DNA of 64,000 nucleotides from Pseudothauera hydrothermalis (GTDB lineage: Bacteria > Pseudomonadota > Gammaproteobacteria > Burkholderiales > Rhodocyclaceae): the NCBI RefSeq assembly GCF_003345255.1, contig NZ_CP029331.1:992001-1056000 (forward strand), given 5' to 3'. The translations under genes were made by a program, and so were the position numbers. A model generated the notes under the pieces. The model saw nothing but the letters and a program-made list of their open reading frames with translations, did no database searches and had not been told where the DNA came from. This document shows, piece by piece, positions 1 to 8,942 of the stretch (within the stretch, counting starts at the first letter, position 1; every line of letters starts with the position of its first letter).

Positions 1-201
1 TTCGATACCATTATCGTTGCTGCGGCATCGCCCGCTGTGCCGCAAGCGCTGAAGGAACAACTCGCGCCCGGCGGACGGCTGATCATCCCGATTGGGGCGG
101 GCGAGCAGCGCTTGGTGCTGGTCGAGCGCCACGGCGGGTCGTTCAGGGAAAGCCGGCTCGAAGCGGTGCGCTTCGTGCCTTTGCTGACGGGTACCGAATG
201 A
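1..201 (+). CDS. pcm: Protein-L-isoaspartate O-methyltransferase, C-terminal fragment
   Basis: An open frame enters from the left edge and stops at TGA 199-201, giving 66 residues. It contains the beta-strand/turn [11 protein letters not shown] followed by a stretch rich in basic and aliphatic residues, typical of the end of the SAM-dependent enzyme that repairs isoaspartyl residues in aged proteins. The order pcm-nlpD-rpoS is classical in beta- and gammaproteobacteria and is the main support, because the catalytic and SAM-binding parts lie outside the window. Its stop overlaps the nlpD start (ATGA), so translation is probably coupled. Confidence 0.75.
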   Translation, partial: FDTIIVAAASPAVPQALKEQLAPGGRLIIPIGAGEQRLVLVERHGGSFRESRLEAVRFVPLLTGTE

Positions 202-1115
202 GAAGGAAAACGATGTCCGGAGGTTTTTTGCGTTTGGCCGTACTGGCGACGGCAACCCTGTTGCTTGGAGGATGTGCGTCCAAAACGGCGGCGCCGGTAC
301 GCAGTGCGACGGTCGAGCCGCCGGCTGCCGCAGGGGCGCCTACCCCGTCGGCGGATCCAGCTTTTCATGTGGTCCAGCCCGGTGATACCTTGTCTGGGTT
401 GTCCCGCCAGTACGGGCAGAGTATCGCCGATCTGGTTGCCTGGAATGGCCTGAGCAACCCGAATCAGATCGTCGTAGGCCAGCGCCTACGCGTTGCGCCG
501 CCCGACGGGGCAGTTGCGCAGGTGAGGGCAATACCCGATACCACCGAGCTGCGTCCGTTGGCTGCGTCGCCTGCAGCCGACGGGCCGCCGGTGCTCGAAA
601 GCCCCAAGGGCGGCCGGCAGCCATACAGCGATCAAGCCTGGGCGAAGATCAAAGGCGTGCCTGTGCCGCCTGCGGCCGCCGATGTGCCGCCAAAAGGCAG
701 TGAGCAAAACGTCCCCGCGGCCACCTCTGGCGCCTGGATATGGCCGGTAGCCAGCGGGGAAATTCTGCTCGGATTCGAGCAGCCCAAAGGTGAGAATGGC
801 AAGCTGGTCAATAAGGGCATCGACATCGGCGGGGTGCCCGGCACGCCGGTGCTGGCCTCGGCCGCCGGTACGGTCATGTATGCGGGCAGCGGCTTGCGCG
901 GTTTTGGAAAACTGGTCATCATCAGGCACGAATCGGACTACCAGACGGTATATGCTCACAACCAGACGCTGCTGGTCAAAGAAGGTGAGACGGTGAGCCA
1001 GGGGCAAAAGATTGCCGAACTGGGTAGTACCGATGCGGACCGTCCAATGCTGCATTTCGAGATCCGCAAACAAGGTAGGCCATTGGACCCGATGAAATTC
1101 CTGCCGCCGCGCTGA
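198..1115 (+). CDS. nlpD: NlpD-type lipoprotein, LysM + degenerate LytM (M23) domain
   Basis: A 305-residue envelope protein with a lipoprotein signal peptide (lipobox LLGGC, Cys26), one LysM peptidoglycan-binding domain at about 56-99, a Pro/Ala-rich linker, and a C-terminal M23/LytM domain at about 190-303. The M23 metal ligands are incomplete: the first motif reads NKGIDI with Asn in place of His. This matches NlpD, a non-enzymatic activator of septal amidases (AmiC in E. coli). ATG 198 overlaps the pcm stop; an in-frame ATG at 213 is an alternative start. rpoS follows after 10 bases, and in related bacteria the main rpoS promoter lies inside nlpD. Confidence 0.93.
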   Translation: MRRKTMSGGFLRLAVLATATLLLGGCASKTAAPVRSATVEPPAAAGAPTPSADPAFHVVQPGDTLSGLSRQYGQSIADLVAWNGLSNPNQIVVGQRLRVAPPDGAVAQVRAIPDTTELRPLAASPAADGPPVLESPKGGRQPYSDQAWAKIKGVPVPPAAADVPPKGSEQNVPAATSGAWIWPVASGEILLGFEQPKGENGKLVNKGIDIGGVPGTPVLASAAGTVMYAGSGLRGFGKLVIIRHESDYQTVYAHNQTLLVKEGETVSQGQKIAELGSTDADRPMLHFEIRKQGRPLDPMKFLPPR

Positions 1116-1125
1116 CGAGGAGGTT

Positions 1126-2061
1126 ATGCACGATCCGGCAATACCTGAGGATCTCGACTGCCAGGAACCGGATCTGCCCTTAGAGGTGGAGGTTTTCGCC
1201 GAACCTTCGCCGCCCGCAGCGGAGAGCGAGTTTCTGAGCGATGTCACCCAGATCTACCTGAACGAAATCGGTGCCAATCCGCTGCTCACGGCGCAGGAAG
1301 AAGTTGCGCTGGCAAGAAGGGTGCGCGCGGGCGACTTCGAAGCCCGGCAAATCATGATCGAACGCAATCTGCGTCTGGTCGTCAATATTGCCAAGCACTA
1401 CCTGAACCGCGGCATTCCGCTGCTCGATCTGGTCGAGGAGGGCAATCTCGGCCTGATGCATGCACTGGAAAAATTCGATCCTGAACGCGGTTTTCGCTTC
1501 TCGACTTACGCAACCTGGTGGATCCGGCAGAACATCGAGCGCGCGATCATGAACCAGTCGCGCACCATCCGGCTGCCGGTTCATGTGGTCAAGGAGCTCA
1601 ACCAGGTGCTGCGCGCACAGCGCCATGTGGAAGCTGCGGGCAACGGCGAATGCAGCCTGGAGGAAATCGCCCAGCGCCTAGGCCGTCCGGCGGAGGAGGT
1701 GCGCGCCATTTTGGCAGTATCGGAACATACCGCATCGCTGGATGCACCGCTGGACATCGACCCTTCCCTGTCCATTGGCGAATCCTTGGCCGATGAACAG
1801 GCCGAACCCCCCGAGTCGCGCATCCATAGTGGCGAGATCGAAACTTTGATCCGCGAATGGATTGCCATGCTCAATGACAAGCAAAGGCTGGTGATCCGGC
1901 ATCGTTATGGACTGGACGACTGCGAATTGATGACACTCGAAGAGCTTGCCGCGCAGCTCGGTTTGACCCGCGAGCGGGTGCGCCAGATCCAGCTCGAAGC
2001 GCTGGGCCAGCTGCGTCGCATTCTGAAGCGGCGCGGTATTTCCAAAGACGTCCTATTCTGA
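1126..2061 (+). CDS. rpoS: RNA polymerase sigma factor RpoS (sigma-38)
   Basis: A 311-residue sigma-70-family protein. The region 1.2/2.1 start ([12 protein letters not shown], near residue 38) follows a short acidic N-terminus. Region 2.3-2.4 reads [17 protein letters not shown], and region 4.2 ends with the helix-turn-helix [18 protein letters not shown]. Length and position right after nlpD identify the stationary-phase/general stress sigma factor rather than RpoD (too short) or RpoH. A GAGGAGG ribosome-binding site sits 5-6 bases before ATG 1126. The gene ends 13 bases from the convergent mltB stop with no clear hairpin between them. Confidence 0.96.
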   Translation: MHDPAIPEDLDCQEPDLPLEVEVFAEPSPPAAESEFLSDVTQIYLNEIGANPLLTAQEEVALARRVRAGDFEARQIMIERNLRLVVNIAKHYLNRGIPLLDLVEEGNLGLMHALEKFDPERGFRFSTYATWWIRQNIERAIMNQSRTIRLPVHVVKELNQVLRAQRHVEAAGNGECSLEEIAQRLGRPAEEVRAILAVSEHTASLDAPLDIDPSLSIGESLADEQAEPPESRIHSGEIETLIREWIAMLNDKQRLVIRHRYGLDDCELMTLEELAAQLGLTRERVRQIQLEALGQLRRILKRRGISKDVLF

Positions 2062-2074
2062 TCGCCGTTGTCTG

Positions 2075-3070
2075 CTAGCGGTCTTTTGCCTGCCGCAGCG
2101 CCTCGGCCAGCTGAAATACCGCCATCGCATAGAAGCTGCTGCGGTTATAGCGGGTGATGACGTAAAAATTGCGGTACCCCAGCCAGTATTCGGTATTGAG
2201 GCCAGAGCTGGCCAAATCGACCAAAGTGGCGGTCTCCAGCGGTGCGCTGCCGTCGCTGCGGGTGACCCCGGCTGCGATCAGCGTTTCCGGGCTCAGGGCG
2301 GGTTCGATGCCAGCCTCAACCAACGTACCAACTGCGGCGTCTGAAGCAAGCTGCGCGCGCTCGGCAACCGGGTGGCCGCTCAGCCAACCGTGCGCCTGCA
2401 GGTAGTGGGCCACGCTGCCGATGGCGTCGATCGGGTCGGTATCGAAATCGATACGACCGTCGTCGTTGAAATCCACTGCATAGGTGCGCACGCTGCTGGG
2501 CAGAAACTGCGGATAACCAACCGCGCCGGCATATGAGCCAAGGTAACTCATCGGATCGCGGCCCTGTTCGCGGGCAAGTAGCAGCAGTTGCTCGAGTTCG
2601 CGCCGAAATAGCGACGCCCGCGGCGGGTAGTCGAACGCCAGAGTAGCCAGTGCGGACAGTGTTTGGAAGTTGCCGGTGTGGCGGCCATACAGTGTTTCGA
2701 TGCCGATGATGGCCACGATGATCTGTTCCGGGACGCCGTAGCGTTGGCTGGCCTGGCGCAGTGCCTCGGCGTGGGTTTGCCAGAAAGCCACCCCGCCATC
2801 GATGCGGATGCGATCCAGGAAACGCGCGCGGTAGCGCTGCCAGGAACGCGCTGCCGGCGTAGTCGGCGGGCGGATCAGGTCGATGACCCGTGCATCGTGT
2901 TTGGCGCGGTCGAACAAGGCGTAGAGCTGGGTATCGTCAAAGCCGTGCGCGCTGCTCATTTCACGGATGAACTCGCGCACCTCTTCGCGTTGCAGGTAAG
3001 AGGCGCCGGCGGTCAGCGGCAGGATGGCCGCCGTCAGGGCGATCGAGAGTTGGCGGATTGTTGCGCTCAT
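2075..3070 (-). CDS. mltB: Membrane-bound lytic murein transglycosylase B
   Basis: 331 residues with a signal peptide (cleavage probably near AGA/SYL, residue about 23). The catalytic glutamate lies in IIGIETLYGR (Glu125), followed by GAVGYPQFLPSS and the Asp-rich DFNDDGRIDF segment typical of the MltB family. The enzyme cleaves the MurNAc-GlcNAc bond to give 1,6-anhydro ends. No lipobox Cys is seen, so it may be soluble and periplasmic. The open frame continues upstream to 3496, but ATG 3070 gives the signal peptide and makes a 4-base ATGA overlap with the gene before it, so it is the last gene of the moxR-DUF58-transglutaminase set. Confidence 0.9.
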   Translation of the reverse strand: MSATIRQLSIALTAAILPLTAGASYLQREEVREFIREMSSAHGFDDTQLYALFDRAKHDARVIDLIRPPTTPAARSWQRYRARFLDRIRIDGGVAFWQTHAEALRQASQRYGVPEQIIVAIIGIETLYGRHTGNFQTLSALATLAFDYPPRASLFRRELEQLLLLAREQGRDPMSYLGSYAGAVGYPQFLPSSVRTYAVDFNDDGRIDFDTDPIDAIGSVAHYLQAHGWLSGHPVAERAQLASDAAVGTLVEAGIEPALSPETLIAAGVTRSDGSAPLETATLVDLASSGLNTEYWLGYRNFYVITRYNRSSFYAMAVFQLAEALRQAKDR

Positions 3071-5004
3071 GGTAGTTGCAGTCTCCGGATGCGTTGCGCC
3101 AGGGCGCGCAAGTCGGCCGCGGTGCCGGGCGCACGGTAGCGCAAGCGGGCGTAGTCGGCGGCGATTTGCGCGATTTCGGCAGCGCGGGCGGGAAAAGCCG
3201 CCTGCAAGCGGGCAGCATAGGCGAGCGGACCTTCCCACTGGGCGCGGGCCTGCCCCCGACGCGCGGCCTGACGGCAAAACGCCAGCCAGATGCGGTCGAG
3301 CCGGTCGACGCGATGTCGCTGCCGCAGCGCCCAGCCAAGCAGCGCTGCGATCAGTAGCCCCGCGGCGACGCTCATCATCACTGCCAAAGTCTGCCAGCCG
3401 GCCTGTACAAAGCCCAGGCGCGCCAGCAGCTCGCGCTGGCGGTCTGGATTGTAGCCAAGAACCCACTGGTTCCAGTGATTGGACAGCGCTTCCCAATGGT
3501 TGCGCAGTCCGCGCAGCCAGGATAGTTCAGCGCGCATCAGCAATGGACGCGGGTCGCCTAAGCGGATCGCTTCGCCCAGGCCGGCTTCGATGCGCTGCGG
3601 TGCGGCCACTGCGGTCGGGTCGATCCGCTGCCAGCCGGCGCCTTCCAGCCACACTTCGGCCCAGGCGTGAGCGTCGGATTGACGCACCACCATGACGCCG
3701 TCGACCGGATTGATCGCGCCGCCTTGGTAGCCGGTCACCACCCGTGCGGGAACGCCTGCGGCACGCATGACAAAGACAAAAGCCGAGGCGAAGTGCTCGC
3801 AAAAGCCCTCACGGGTGTCGAATAGAAAACCGTCTATCGTGTCGTCGCCAAGCCGGGCCGGGGTCAAGGTGTAGACGTAGCCGCCGGTGCGCAGATGGTC
3901 GATGGCCCGTTGCACAATGTCGCGTGCTCCGCCCCCGGCCTTGGCGAACTCTTGGGCCAGTTGGCGCGCACGTGGATTGCCGCGCGACGGCAGGCGCAGC
4001 GCCGCGGCCAGCACCGTTTCGCGCTCGTCGATGCCGACCATGGTGTGCGGTCGCGCGCGCAGCGCAAAGCGGGCGCGGCTACGCACCGGTTCGGGCGCAA
4101 GAAGTTGAAAATCGTCGGTGTAATGGACGCCGGCGAGTCCGGCATCCGCATAATCGAGCGCCAGCAGCCAACGCTGGTTGTGCGGTTCCAACGTAATGGT
4201 ATAGCGGTAGCTCGATCCGCTGGGTGGGTAAGCCGGTTCATTGCGCAATGTGCTGGGTGCCGAGCGCCAAGTGCGGCCGTCGAACTCGGTAAGGACCGGA
4301 CCGCGCCAGTAACGCAGGGCGGGCGCCGGGGTGGCGCCGTCGAATTGCGCACGGAAGGCGATGGCGTCCGACAGGCTGAGCTGGCTGATCGAGCCCGGCG
4401 ACATGGTATCGGACAAACCGCTGACACCGCTGTAGGCATCGGCGGGCAAGCCCCATAGCGGGCCTTGAACGCGCGGAAACAGGATGAATAGCGCCAACAT
4501 GAAGGGCAGTGCCTGGGCAAACAGCAATCCGCCGGTACCTAGTTGCGTGGCGATGGGCGCCTGCGGCTGGTGCAGGGCGAGCAGGGTGATGGTGGCAAGC
4601 CATGCGCCGGCCAGCGCAAGGGCCGCGACCGGCAGGCTCTGGTTGTAGAAAAACTGCCCCAATTGCAGGAAAAAGCAAAGGAGTACCGCGACGCGGACAT
4701 CCCGGGTATGGTCGCCCTCCATCAGTTTGAGACACAGCATGGCGGCCAGCAGGGCAATGCCCGGGTCCTTGCCGAAGAAATGGCCAAAGTCAAGGCGAAT
4801 GCCCGCGGCCACGCCGAGGGCTATGGCCATCAGTAACAGCCGTGGCGCTCGCCAGCGCCCGAGGTGCCAGAGCTGTGCGCCGCGCCAGATCAACAGCATG
4901 GCACACAAGGCCGCCAGCCAGCGCGGCAGATGGACGGTATGAGGCGCCAGGGTCAGCCCGGCGGTCAGTAGCAGCCAACGGTGTGCAGAGCGTTCAGCGA
5001 CCAT
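3067..5004 (-). CDS. TgpA-like membrane transglutaminase family protein (DUF3488 + transglutaminase core)
   Basis: A 645-residue inner-membrane protein. The first ~190 residues contain several hydrophobic helices, followed by a periplasmic transglutaminase-like domain with a complete Cys-His-Asp triad: Cys402 in GFCEHF, His446 in DAHAWAEVW and Asp462 in RIDPT. A further membrane segment lies near residue 540, then a cytoplasmic tail. This layout matches TgpA-type proteins, whose substrate is poorly defined; a periplasmic protease or crosslinking role is inference. ATG 5004 overlaps the DUF58 stop by 11 bases. The frame is open upstream to 5166, but that part lies antisense to DUF58 codons and looks non-native. 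Confidence 0.88.
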   Translation of the reverse strand: MVAERSAHRWLLLTAGLTLAPHTVHLPRWLAALCAMLLIWRGAQLWHLGRWRAPRLLLMAIALGVAAGIRLDFGHFFGKDPGIALLAAMLCLKLMEGDHTRDVRVAVLLCFFLQLGQFFYNQSLPVAALALAGAWLATITLLALHQPQAPIATQLGTGGLLFAQALPFMLALFILFPRVQGPLWGLPADAYSGVSGLSDTMSPGSISQLSLSDAIAFRAQFDGATPAPALRYWRGPVLTEFDGRTWRSAPSTLRNEPAYPPSGSSYRYTITLEPHNQRWLLALDYADAGLAGVHYTDDFQLLAPEPVRSRARFALRARPHTMVGIDERETVLAAALRLPSRGNPRARQLAQEFAKAGGGARDIVQRAIDHLRTGGYVYTLTPARLGDDTIDGFLFDTREGFCEHFASAFVFVMRAAGVPARVVTGYQGGAINPVDGVMVVRQSDAHAWAEVWLEGAGWQRIDPTAVAAPQRIEAGLGEAIRLGDPRPLLMRAELSWLRGLRNHWEALSNHWNQWVLGYNPDRQRELLARLGFVQAGWQTLAVMMSVAAGLLIAALLGWALRQRHRVDRLDRIWLAFCRQAARRGQARAQWEGPLAYAARLQAAFPARAAEIAQIAADYARLRYRAPGTAADLRALAQRIRRLQLP

Positions 5005-5980
5005 CGCCGGGACTCCGGTAGAGCGCCAGCAGACGCAGACCTTCATGCAAATGCCGCTCCCCGCAGCCGCGGGGCAGTTGCGCATTGCCCAGCCGCAGGG
5101 CAAAGGGCCGTCCGCTGGCATGGGCGGCAAGCAGCCAGGCAGCAAGCCGTGCAAGCCGGGCTTCATCGTTCATGCCCGCGGGCAGATCGGCCCAGTCGAG
5201 GGTGATTTCGCCGCTGGCGCTGCCGGCAAACTGTTTGGTGAGCAGCGGCGCGCCGCGGGCAAATGCTTTCCACGCAATGTGCCGCGGTGAATCGGCCAGG
5301 CGGTGTCCGCGCAAACCGGCAAAATCCTCGTCGCCGTGCTGCTGTCGGGCCGAGCCTGCGCCCGCCAGGTTGCCTTCTGGCAAGGGGGGCGGGTTTTTTT
5401 CCGGCGTCGGATACACTAGACAGCGCAGATCCGGCTCGATCACGCTCCAGGCGCGAATCAGGCCCAGTGGGTAGCGGGTTTCGATCGTGATGCGGCCGGG
5501 GTGCAACCAGCCGCGCTGGCGGGTGGGCAATTCGAACGCTGCGTCAACGGTGTCGCGCGCCGGTATATGGACGCCGACGCGGCTTGCGCCGGCCGCAAGC
5601 TGGAGTGCCGGCCGCGGGGTGTCGCGGTCGTTGCAAAGTTGCACAACGAACCGCGCCGGCTGGCCACAAAAAACCGGGGCGCAGCGACCGGCGCGAAGCT
5701 CGAGATTCAGCAGGTTGCGAAAAGCATGCACGATGCTGGTGACCGCGATGCCGCCGAGCAGGAAGGTCAGTGCGAAGCCCAGGCTGAGCGCATAGTTGAT
5801 CGAGGCGATCAGCATCACCAGCAAGGTGCCGGCAAACGCCCAGCCCGCCGCCGTGGGCAGTACGAAGATGCGTCGCTGCGGCAGGCGGATCGGCAGCGGC
5901 TCGGCCCGTTCGATGCGCCATAGCCAGCGCGCGGCCGCTGCATCGAGCGCTCGGCGCAACGATGCGAGTGGGCGGATCAT
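4994..5980 (-). CDS. DUF58 family protein
   Basis: 328 residues with two adjacent hydrophobic segments near 45-85 (around AGWAFAGTLLVMLIASINYA and LGFALTFLLGGIAVTSIVHAF), then a soluble part with the DUF58 signature region LRGHRLADSPRHIAWKAFAR. DUF58 proteins usually sit beside MoxR AAA+ ATPases and are thought to be chaperone or scaffold partners, some with von Willebrand A-like folds; the molecular role is not settled. Its start overlaps the moxR stop by one base (TGATG) and its end overlaps the next gene, showing a translationally coupled operon. Confidence 0.88.
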   Translation of the reverse strand: MIRPLASLRRALDAAAARWLWRIERAEPLPIRLPQRRIFVLPTAAGWAFAGTLLVMLIASINYALSLGFALTFLLGGIAVTSIVHAFRNLLNLELRAGRCAPVFCGQPARFVVQLCNDRDTPRPALQLAAGASRVGVHIPARDTVDAAFELPTRQRGWLHPGRITIETRYPLGLIRAWSVIEPDLRCLVYPTPEKNPPPLPEGNLAGAGSARQQHGDEDFAGLRGHRLADSPRHIAWKAFARGAPLLTKQFAGSASGEITLDWADLPAGMNDEARLARLAAWLLAAHASGRPFALRLGNAQLPRGCGERHLHEGLRLLALYRSPGDGR

Positions 5981-6897
5981 CAGATCAACGGCACGGCCTG
6001 GATGATGGCCTGCAACAGTTGCGGTGGCGCCGGTCGACCGTCGCCTGCCAGGTGCAGGCGATGGCCGGCGACATGGATGAACATGGCCTGCACATCTTCG
6101 GGCAGCACATAGTCGCGGCCATGAATCAGCGCCCAGGCACGCGCGGCCGACAATAGCGCCAGACCGGCGCGAGGGCTGAGTCCAGCGGTCAGTTCGGCGT
6201 GTTGGCGGGTGGCGGTGATGAGCGCGTAAAGATAGTCGATCAGCCGGTCGGTCGCGATGATCTGACGGGCCGCCTGTTGCAGGTCGAGCAGGTCTTGCGG
6301 ACAGATCACCGCCTCACGGCGCGCGAGCAGACCGCGACGATCTTCGCCCATCAACAGGGCACGCTCGGCGCCGCGGTCCGGATACCCCAGACGGATGCGC
6401 ATCAGAAAGCGGTCCAGTTGGCTCTCCGGCAGTGCAAAGGTGCCGATTTGCTCCGCCGGGTTCTGCGTGGCGATGACAAAAAAAGGCGCCGGCAAGGCAA
6501 ATGTCTGGCCGTCGGCGGTCACCTGGTGTTCTTCCATGGCTTCGAGCAGGGCGCTTTGCGTTTTGGGGGTGGCGCGGTTGATCTCGTCGGCGAGGATCAG
6601 TTGCGCAAAGATCGGCCCGGGGCTGAAGCGAAAGGCATTGGTGTCGCGGTCGAACACCGAAACGCCGAGAATGTCGGCCGGCAGCAGATCACTGGTAAAT
6701 TGGATGCGCTGGAACTGCAAACCGATCAGTCGCGCCATCACATGGGCCAGTGTGGTCTTGCCCACGCCGGGCACGTCCTCGATCAACAAGTGCCCGCCGG
6801 CAATGGCGCAGGTCAGCGCAAGGCGTAGTTCATGGTCTTTACCGAGAATGATCTGGTTGGCGGCTTCGAGCAAACGGGTGACACGTTGCGGGGGCAT
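5980..6897 (-). CDS. MoxR-family AAA+ ATPase
   Basis: 305 residues. Walker A is GVGKTT (44-49), Walker B is LILADE (100-105), followed by NRATPKTQSALLEAMEE and the sensor-1 region VIATQNP, all characteristic of MoxR ATPases. These act as chaperones for maturation of partner proteins. Here the partner set is presumably the DUF58, transglutaminase-like and MltB proteins encoded immediately downstream with overlapping codons. I chose ATG 6897; an in-frame GTG at 6906 would add three residues and neither has a strong ribosome-binding site. The promoter should lie in the 133-base gap shared with the divergent hydrolase gene, but I see no clear -35/-10 pair. Confidence 0.92.
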   Translation of the reverse strand: MPPQRVTRLLEAANQIILGKDHELRLALTCAIAGGHLLIEDVPGVGKTTLAHVMARLIGLQFQRIQFTSDLLPADILGVSVFDRDTNAFRFSPGPIFAQLILADEINRATPKTQSALLEAMEEHQVTADGQTFALPAPFFVIATQNPAEQIGTFALPESQLDRFLMRIRLGYPDRGAERALLMGEDRRGLLARREAVICPQDLLDLQQAARQIIATDRLIDYLYALITATRQHAELTAGLSPRAGLALLSAARAWALIHGRDYVLPEDVQAMFIHVAGHRLHLAGDGRPAPPQLLQAIIQAVPLI

Positions 6898-7030
6898 TGT
6901 CGGCACACTGTGAATTCAACGGGGAAGCGGTGATAATAGACGCAAAGATCACGAGGTTTGGCCTTCGCCAAGCCCGCTGTGTATGAGGCCGGCAAGCTTG
7001 GCAAAGTTCGGCATTGAGGAGAGAGGGAGT

Positions 7031-7957
7031 ATGACCACGACCGCGTTCATCACGCACCGTGAATGCTGGCTTCATGAAATGGGGAGTTTTCACCCCGAGT
7101 GTCCAGACCGCCTGGCAGCGATCAACGACCGTCTGATCGCCGCCGGTCTGGATCTCTATTTGTCGTTTTACGATGCCCCTTACGCCGAAGTCGAACACAT
7201 CGCCCGCGCCCACCCGGTGAGTTATTTCGAGTCGCTCAAGGCCAACGTGCCCGAGCACGGTATTCGTCACTTGGACCCGGACACGGCCATGTGCCCCAAC
7301 ACGCTGAAGGCCGCACTGCGCTCGGCCGGCGCCGGCGTGCTGGCCACCGATCTGGTGATCAAGGGCGAGGTGGAAAACGCCTTCTGCGCCATTCGCCCGC
7401 CCGGCCACCATGCGGAACGGACCAAGGCGATGGGGTTTTGCTTTCTCAACAACGTGGCCATTGCCGCTTTGCACGCGCTCGAAGCGCACGGTCTTGAACG
7501 GGTGGCGATCATCGATTTCGATGTGCACCACGGCAACGGCACGGAAGACATTTTCCGCGAAGACCCGCGGGTGATGATGGCCAGCATTTTTCAGCATCCG
7601 TTCTATCCCTACAGCGGCGCGGACAACCCGCCGGCCCATATGTGCAACGTGCCGGTGCCCGCCGGCACTCGTGGCGACGCGTTCCGGCAGATCGTCTCCG
7701 ACATGTGGCTGCCGGCGCTGCGCAATCACAATCCGCAGGCCATTTTCATTTCCGCTGGCTTTGACGCCCACTACGAGGACGATATGGGCTCGCTCGGCCT
7801 GGTCGAATCCGATTACATCTGGGTGACCGAGCAAATCAAGGCCCTGGCGGCCGAATGCGGCCACAAACGCATCGTGTCGATGCTCGAAGGCGGCTACAGC
7901 CTGTCTTCGCTTGCCCGGTCGGTGGTCTCGCATATCAAAGCCTTGGCCGATCTTTGA
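7031..7957 (+). CDS. Histone deacetylase family protein (acetyl-lysine/acetylpolyamine amidohydrolase-like)
   Basis: 308 residues of the arginase/deacetylase fold. The catalytic His pair lies in RPPGHHAER (His126-His127). Zinc ligands are in IDFDVHHGNGT (Asp164, His166) and in SAGFDAHYEDD, and the transition-state tyrosine region is LEGGYSL. Bacterial members (AcuC/HDAH/AphA-like) remove acetyl groups from lysines or polyamines; the real substrate cannot be told. ATG 7031 follows a purine-rich GGAGAGAGGGAG and begins the conserved core, so the upstream in-frame start at 6983 is rejected. It stands alone between the divergent moxR operon and dapA. Confidence 0.88.
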   Translation: MTTTAFITHRECWLHEMGSFHPECPDRLAAINDRLIAAGLDLYLSFYDAPYAEVEHIARAHPVSYFESLKANVPEHGIRHLDPDTAMCPNTLKAALRSAGAGVLATDLVIKGEVENAFCAIRPPGHHAERTKAMGFCFLNNVAIAALHALEAHGLERVAIIDFDVHHGNGTEDIFREDPRVMMASIFQHPFYPYSGADNPPAHMCNVPVPAGTRGDAFRQIVSDMWLPALRNHNPQAIFISAGFDAHYEDDMGSLGLVESDYIWVTEQIKALAAECGHKRIVSMLEGGYSLSSLARSVVSHIKALADL

Positions 7958-8036
7958 GTCGCGGCACGGTTGCGCGTCGGGCTGGTCGCGCGACCGTGAT
8001 CGGGTAGAATGAGCCTTTTATCGTTTCGGCCTTGTC

Positions 8037-8915
8037 ATGATTACCGGATCTATAGTCGCCATCGTCACCCCGATGCTCGAAGATGGCAGCCTGGATATCG
8101 CCCGCCTGCGCAGCCTGATCGATTTTCATGTTGCCGAAGGCACGGACGGTATCGTCATCGTCGGCACCACCGGCGAGTCGCCCACGGTCAATTTTGAAGA
8201 GCATTGCCAACTGATCAAAGTCGCCGTCGAGCACGCGGCCGGCCGCATTCCGGTGATCGCCGGCACCGGGGCCAACAGCACTGCCGAGGCGGTGGAGTTG
8301 GCGCGTTTTGCTGCCAGTGTCGGCGCCACCGCGCACTTGTCGGTGGTGCCGTACTACAACAAGCCTTCTCAAGAAGGGCTGTATCGCCATTTCCGCACCA
8401 TCGCCGAGGCGGTCGATCTGCCGCTGATCCTCTACAACGTGCCCGGCCGCACGGTGGCAGACTTGTCCAACGACACGGCCTTGCGCTTGGCCGAAATCCC
8501 CAACGTCGTCGGAATCAAGGATGCCACCGGCAGCATCGACCGGGCGTGCGATCTGATCGCCCGTGCGCCGGCCGGTTTTGCGCTCTATAGCGGCGATGAC
8601 ATGACCGCGGCGTGCTTCATCATGCTGGGTGGGCATGGCACCATTTCGGTCACCGCCAACGTGGCGCCTCGCGCCATGCACGACATGTGCGCTGCGGCGC
8701 TGGAAGGCGATGCGCGCCGGGTGCGCGAAATCAACGCCAGCCTGGTGGGTTTGCATCGCGAGCTGTTTTGTGAAGCCAACCCGATTCCGGTCAAATGGGC
8801 GGTCGAACAGATGGGTTTGATCGGTCCGGGCATCCGTTTGCCGCTCACCCCGCTGTCGCCGGCACTGCACCAGCGTGTGCGCCAAGCCATGCGCCAGGCG
8901 GGCATCCAGGTTTGA
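8037..8915 (+). CDS. dapA: 4-hydroxy-tetrahydrodipicolinate synthase
   Basis: 292 residues, the exact family length. It has the Thr44-Thr45 pair (GTTGES), catalytic Tyr133 ([10 protein letters not shown]) and Schiff-base Lys161 (GIKDATGS). The enzyme condenses pyruvate with aspartate semialdehyde in the diaminopimelate/lysine pathway. A TAGAAT -10-like hexamer at 8005-8010 precedes ATG 8037 and is a plausible promoter, though no good -35 is visible. The outer-membrane assembly gene bamC follows after a short gap, a linkage so common that bamC was once called dapX. Confidence 0.97.
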   Translation: MITGSIVAIVTPMLEDGSLDIARLRSLIDFHVAEGTDGIVIVGTTGESPTVNFEEHCQLIKVAVEHAAGRIPVIAGTGANSTAEAVELARFAASVGATAHLSVVPYYNKPSQEGLYRHFRTIAEAVDLPLILYNVPGRTVADLSNDTALRLAEIPNVVGIKDATGSIDRACDLIARAPAGFALYSGDDMTAACFIMLGGHGTISVTANVAPRAMHDMCAAALEGDARRVREINASLVGLHRELFCEANPIPVKWAVEQMGLIGPGIRLPLTPLSPALHQRVRQAMRQAGIQV

Positions 8916-8942
8916 GACCTTGTCATGGACTGCAGGAACCCA

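Noticed and set aside
486-1247. Long antisense frame across nlpD and rpoS
   Set aside because: It lies antisense to two well-supported genes and has the Arg/Gly/Ala-rich composition of a GC-driven shadow.
6839-8885. Antisense frames of 364 and 316 codons over the deacetylase-like gene and dapA
   Set aside because: Sense-strand genes have clear catalytic motifs; antisense products show no domains and follow third-position GC bias.
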